Assembly (NCBI GenBank): GCA_026648125.1
Contig: JAPKGD010000080.1
Location: 1-7,381 of the forward strand
DNA length: 7,381 nt
Reading direction: 5' to 3'
Origin: Bdellovibrionales bacterium
GTDB taxonomy: Bacteria; Bdellovibrionota; Bdellovibrionia; Bdellovibrionales; UBA1609
Under the pieces are notes generated by a model. The model saw nothing but the letters and a program-made list of their open reading frames with translations. It searched no databases and was not told the origin of the DNA. Below, in pieces: positions 5,149 to 7,381 of this stretch (its first letter is position 1; every line of letters begins with the position of its first letter). A program made the position numbers and the translations under genes.

Positions 5149-6459
5149 ATGACCAAATCATCCCATCGACTCAGTCGACACATCGGGCTCATGGGTCTGA
5201 TCTTTTTTGGCGTCGGAGATATTCTCGGCGCTGGAATATATGGGTTGATTGGCGTTGCTGCTGGTGAAATGGGCCACGGCATTTGGATCGCATTTTTAGT
5301 CAGCGCACTTGCCGCCGGTCTCACAGGCCTATCCTATGCAACACTTGGATCACGATACCCTAAAGCCGCAGGCGCCGCCTATGTGGTGGGACGTGCCTTT
5401 CAGTATCCTTGGCTCAGCTACATTGTCGGCGTGGCGGTCTGTTGCTCAGCCATCACCTCCATTGCCACTGCAACTCGAGTCATCTCAGGCTACTGGGCCG
5501 CCATTATTCCGTCCGAACCTCTTTTGATGTTAGTGATTCTGGGAACGATTGGCTTTCTGGTTTTTTGGGGAATCCGAGAATCACTTTGGTTTAATACGGG
5601 TTGCACTCTGGTTGAGCTTTCGGGGCTTGTTTTTATAATTGTCATCGGAGTCTCCCATCTTGGTTCAGTAAATTATTTCGACACTCAAACTGCCACTAAT
5701 CCCAATGGAGACATCACCTTTAGTCTTATTCTTACTGGCGCTATACTAACTTTTTATTCCTTTTTGGGATTTGAAGACGTTCTCAATGTCGCCGAAGAGG
5801 TGAAAGATCCGCAGAGAATTCTCCCTCGAGGTCTACTTATTGCACTGGGCATCTCCACTGTGGTTTACCTTCTTGTGAGTCTTGTGGCTGTCTCGGTTGT
5901 CCCGCCCCAGACACTGGCAACCTCCAGTCAACCGCTCGTCGACGTCGTCACTCAAGCTGCGCCTTGGGCGCCAAGTTCCTTGTATCGACTGATCGCAGTT
6001 ATTGCTGTAACCAACACTCTTCTCTTGAATTTCATTATGAGCTCTCGCCTCCTGTACGGGATGGCCACACAAGACCTCATGCCGAAGTGGCTGGGTCAGG
6101 TCCACCCAAAAAGAAAGACGCCGCACTTAGCGATCCTTCTGGTGTTTTTGGTGAGCTTTGCTCTTGCGTTGACCGGTGACATTAGCCGTCTCGCGCGCGC
6201 GACGAGCGTCTTACTTCTGATGTCCTTTTTGTTAATGAATTTAAGTCTGGCCCGCCTACAGCAAGACTCCAATGAAGAAAAAGGAGCCTTTGAAGCTCCC
6301 CGCTGGGTTCCCTACGCGGGTGCTTTTGTCTGCATTTTGCTCCTTGCTCATGCAAAGATGGGCGACTGGCAGATTGCAATCTCGACTCTAGGCGGAATTG
6401 TCGTCCTCTACCTGGGTCACCGACAATCTGAAAAGCTCCTCAAGCGCCGGCAACCTTGA
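5149..6459 (+). CDS. APC-family amino acid permease
   Basis: A 436-residue integral membrane transporter of the amino acid-polyamine-organocation family. TM1 holds FFGVGDILGAGIYGLIG (19-35), the glycine-rich unwound helix that binds the amino group; SYATLGSRYPKAAGAAYVV (62-80) is the conserved TM2-TM3 stretch; FYSFLGFEDVLNVAEEV (202-218) with KDPQRILPRG (219-228) is the family signature around TM6 and the following loop; SRLLYGMATQDLMPKWLGQV (299-318) is the TM8 loop motif. About 12 hydrophobic segments can be counted. It should import amino acids or related amines by proton- or antiport-coupled transport; the substrate is not readable. The ATG at 5149 has no Shine-Dalgarno site. A TTG at 5113 is in frame but falls on the candidate -35 and adds 12 unusual residues. 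The 3' end overlaps the convergent LysR gene by 20 bp. Confidence 0.88.
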   Translation: MTKSSHRLSRHIGLMGLIFFGVGDILGAGIYGLIGVAAGEMGHGIWIAFLVSALAAGLTGLSYATLGSRYPKAAGAAYVVGRAFQYPWLSYIVGVAVCCSAITSIATATRVISGYWAAIIPSEPLLMLVILGTIGFLVFWGIRESLWFNTGCTLVELSGLVFIIVIGVSHLGSVNYFDTQTATNPNGDITFSLILTGAILTFYSFLGFEDVLNVAEEVKDPQRILPRGLLIALGISTVVYLLVSLVAVSVVPPQTLATSSQPLVDVVTQAAPWAPSSLYRLIAVIAVTNTLLLNFIMSSRLLYGMATQDLMPKWLGQVHPKRKTPHLAILLVFLVSFALALTGDISRLARATSVLLLMSFLLMNLSLARLQQDSNEEKGAFEAPRWVPYAGAFVCILLLAHAKMGDWQIAISTLGGIVVLYLGHRQSEKLLKRRQP

Positions 6460-7204
6460 CCAACTCGGACCAGGTTTGCTCTGGCACAAGATCTCCTCCA
6501 ACCAGCAACACGGGCTTACGACTTTTGCTTGAACTTTGCGAAACCGCCGAAGGAAAACGTGCTCGACCACCAATGGTTTGAAACCACAACTCACGGACGC
6601 GCAGAGAGTTGCTTACTAACCGCAATCTCTCACTTTTGTTTTTTCTCTCTCTTGCAAACTCATATGAGCTAAAGACATCAATGGGTGTCCCGCTATCCCT
6701 TTCATCTAAGGTTTGGTAGCCAAGAAGAAGCTGATGTCTGGGCTTTCTCTTCCCGGGAACTCGAGATGACCAAATGATGTCAACACTTCCTGATAGAAAG
6801 CGCTCCTCAAGTTCCGTTTGATCCAAAACGTCCAAGTGGAATTCGCGCCAATGTTTGCCTCGACTCATTCGCCCCAAGTGTTGTACGGCCATGGAGGCAA
6901 GGCCCTCTAAACAAGCCCCTTTAAGCTCCCGTGATATTGAATCCGACAAAAGCTCTTGAATGCTTCTGTCGAGGCGCTGTTCCGACTGGTCGAATGCCTC
7001 CGCTAAGCGAAGAGCTAGCGGCGTCCAACTGGTCTTTCTGCGGACCGTGCGGTCCAGGAGAGAAACACCCAGTCCCTGCTCAAGCTGGGCCACCAATCGC
7101 GAAAGTTGAGGCTGACTCAAACCCACGTGCTGGCTCGCGGCCGTGAGATTCTGAAAGTGAACGGCGCGGCTCAAAATGCTCAATTGTCTGTACCAGGTCG
7201 ACAT
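6440..7204 (-). CDS. Short LysR-type transcriptional regulator
   Basis: A 254-residue LysR-family regulator. The winged helix-turn-helix fills residues 4-62, with LTAASQHVGLSQPQLSRLVAQL (20-41) as the core and LGVSLLDRTVRRKTSWTPLA (45-64) as the wing, followed by a linker helix (65-90). The effector domain is recognisable (ELKGACLEGLASMAV at 93-107; FLSGSVDIIWSSR at 136-148) but short: LysR proteins usually have about 290-330 residues, so this one lacks roughly 40-60 and may bind a reduced or no ligand. The open frame extends to an ATG at 7312, but AAGGA stands 7 nt before the ATG at 7204, that start gives the usual few residues before the helix-turn-helix, and the extra 36 codons overlie two LysR-type operators and a promoter. 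It probably represses itself and controls the divergent gene at 7375; control of the convergent permease is possible but not shown. Confidence 0.85.
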   Translation of the reverse strand: MSTWYRQLSILSRAVHFQNLTAASQHVGLSQPQLSRLVAQLEQGLGVSLLDRTVRRKTSWTPLALRLAEAFDQSEQRLDRSIQELLSDSISRELKGACLEGLASMAVQHLGRMSRGKHWREFHLDVLDQTELEERFLSGSVDIIWSSRVPGKRKPRHQLLLGYQTLDERDSGTPIDVFSSYEFARERKNKSERLRLVSNSLRVRELWFQTIGGRARFPSAVSQSSSKSRKPVLLVGGDLVPEQTWSELVKVAGA

Positions 7205-7211
7205 GGGGGGA

Positions 7212-7216
7212 TCCTT
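7212..7216 (-). promoter_or_regulatory. Shine-Dalgarno site that fixes the LysR start
   Basis: AAGGA on the minus strand, 7 nt before the ATG at 7204. The longer alternative start at 7312 has only a GAG 3-5 nt away, too close for good initiation. Confidence 0.6.
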
Positions 7217-7249
7217 ACCAACTGGGATGACATTTGGGAATGCTTGAGA

Positions 7250-7264
7250 ATTCAAATTTTGAAT
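7250..7264. promoter_or_regulatory. LysR-type operator, copy 1
   Basis: ATTCAAATTTTGAAT is a perfect 15-bp dyad around a central T and contains T-N11-A, the classical LysR box. It matches copy 2 at 12 of 15 positions, with centres 27 bp apart. It lies between the regulator's candidate +1 (about 7285) and its start codon. Confidence 0.6.
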
Positions 7265-7276
7265 ATCCACTTCATC

Positions 7277-7291
7277 ATGCATATTTTGCAT
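7277..7291. promoter_or_regulatory. LysR-type operator, copy 2
   Basis: ATGCATATTTTGCAT has 5-bp arms ATGCA/TGCAT and T-N11-A. Part of it also reads as two tandem TGCATATTT units (7278-7295). It covers the predicted transcription start of the LysR gene and is centred about 70 bp upstream of a plausible +1 (near 7354) for the divergent gene, the usual position of a LysR recognition site. Confidence 0.65.
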
Positions 7292-7319
7292 ATTTAATTG
7301 TGAAACATTCATTTCTCAA
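7292..7319 (-). promoter_or_regulatory. Candidate promoter of the LysR gene
   Basis: On the minus strand TTGAGA (7319-7314, 4 of 6), 16-nt spacer, TTAAAT (7297-7292, 4 of 6). Predicted +1 near 7285 is inside operator copy 2, so bound regulator would block it (autorepression). Confidence 0.45.
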
Positions 7320-7374
7320 ATTAAGGATTTCACCCTAAAACTTTATTTCACATTTGGTTTTCGAGGGGGAAGAA

Positions 7375-7381
7375 ATGAAGC
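7375..7381 (+). CDS. Probable start of a divergent gene, almost all outside the window
   Basis: ATGAAGC at the edge is preceded by GAGGGGGAAGAA, a good purine-rich Shine-Dalgarno sequence at 5-11 nt. The next residue would be Lys (Met-Lys, common at exported or cytoplasmic N-termini); nothing more can be read. A weak -10 (TTTATT, 7342-7347) without a -35 would put +1 near 7354 and the leader at about 20 nt, as expected for a LysR-activated promoter. This is the likeliest target of the adjacent regulator. Confidence 0.45.

Noticed and set aside
7278..7295. Two tandem TGCATATTT units as iterons or a repeat array
   Set aside because: Only two copies, and they are better explained as part of a LysR operator dyad plus adjacent AT-rich sequence.
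7205..7312. 36-residue N-terminal extension of the LysR protein
   Set aside because: It overlies two operator dyads and a promoter, has a poor ribosome binding site, and LysR proteins start just before the helix-turn-helix; AAGGA before 7204 supports the shorter form.

Overview
The window looks like ordinary chromosome of a Gram-negative proteobacterium-like organism. The evidence is exported proteins with Sec signal peptides, a predicted lipoprotein, a probable outer-membrane beta-barrel and RsmE/HPF translation genes. The mix of a DUF3015 protein, a DUF4105/Lnb-like protein and a THEM6-type thioesterase recalls Bdellovibrionota (Bdellovibrio-like predators). That placement is from memory of gene content, not a search, and is tentative. 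No mobile element, CRISPR array, tRNA or rRNA was seen.

Layout, left to right. Minus-strand envelope block (1-2950): a hot-dog thioesterase cut by the left edge, an intrinsic terminator, a small secreted DUF3015 protein, then a 638-residue exported DUF4105 protein with a papain-like His/Cys core and a beta-rich C-terminal half. A 54-bp divergent gap carries a good sigma70-type promoter for the DUF4105 gene. Its predicted first transcribed base is the A of the start codon. Plus-strand pair (3005-4587): a probable lipoprotein alpha/beta hydrolase whose stop overlaps the GTG start of an RsmE-family rRNA methyltransferase. Converging on it, with a 6-bp gap, is a short ribosome hibernation factor (4594-4932) with a near-perfect Shine-Dalgarno sequence and its own candidate promoter. 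A plus-strand APC amino acid permease (5149-6459) converges with, and overlaps by 20 bp, a short LysR-type regulator (6440-7204). A plus-strand gene probably starts at 7375 and runs out of the window.

The most informative unexplained structure is between the LysR gene and that divergent gene. Two 15-bp dyads of the T-N11-A type (7250-7264 and 7277-7291) match each other at 12 of 15 positions. The second overlaps the regulator's candidate promoter start. This is the classical arrangement of an autoregulated LysR regulator controlling a divergent target. It also argues that the long open frame upstream of 7204 is operator DNA, not protein.

No wholly new multi-gene system is evident. The better leads are the paired LysR operators, two possible leaderless genes, and the fusion of a DUF4105 acyltransferase/protease-like domain to a predicted barrel. 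Starts for five genes (DUF3015, hydrolase, permease, LysR, thioesterase) were chosen from Shine-Dalgarno sites, signal peptides and family N-termini, not by taking the longest frame.
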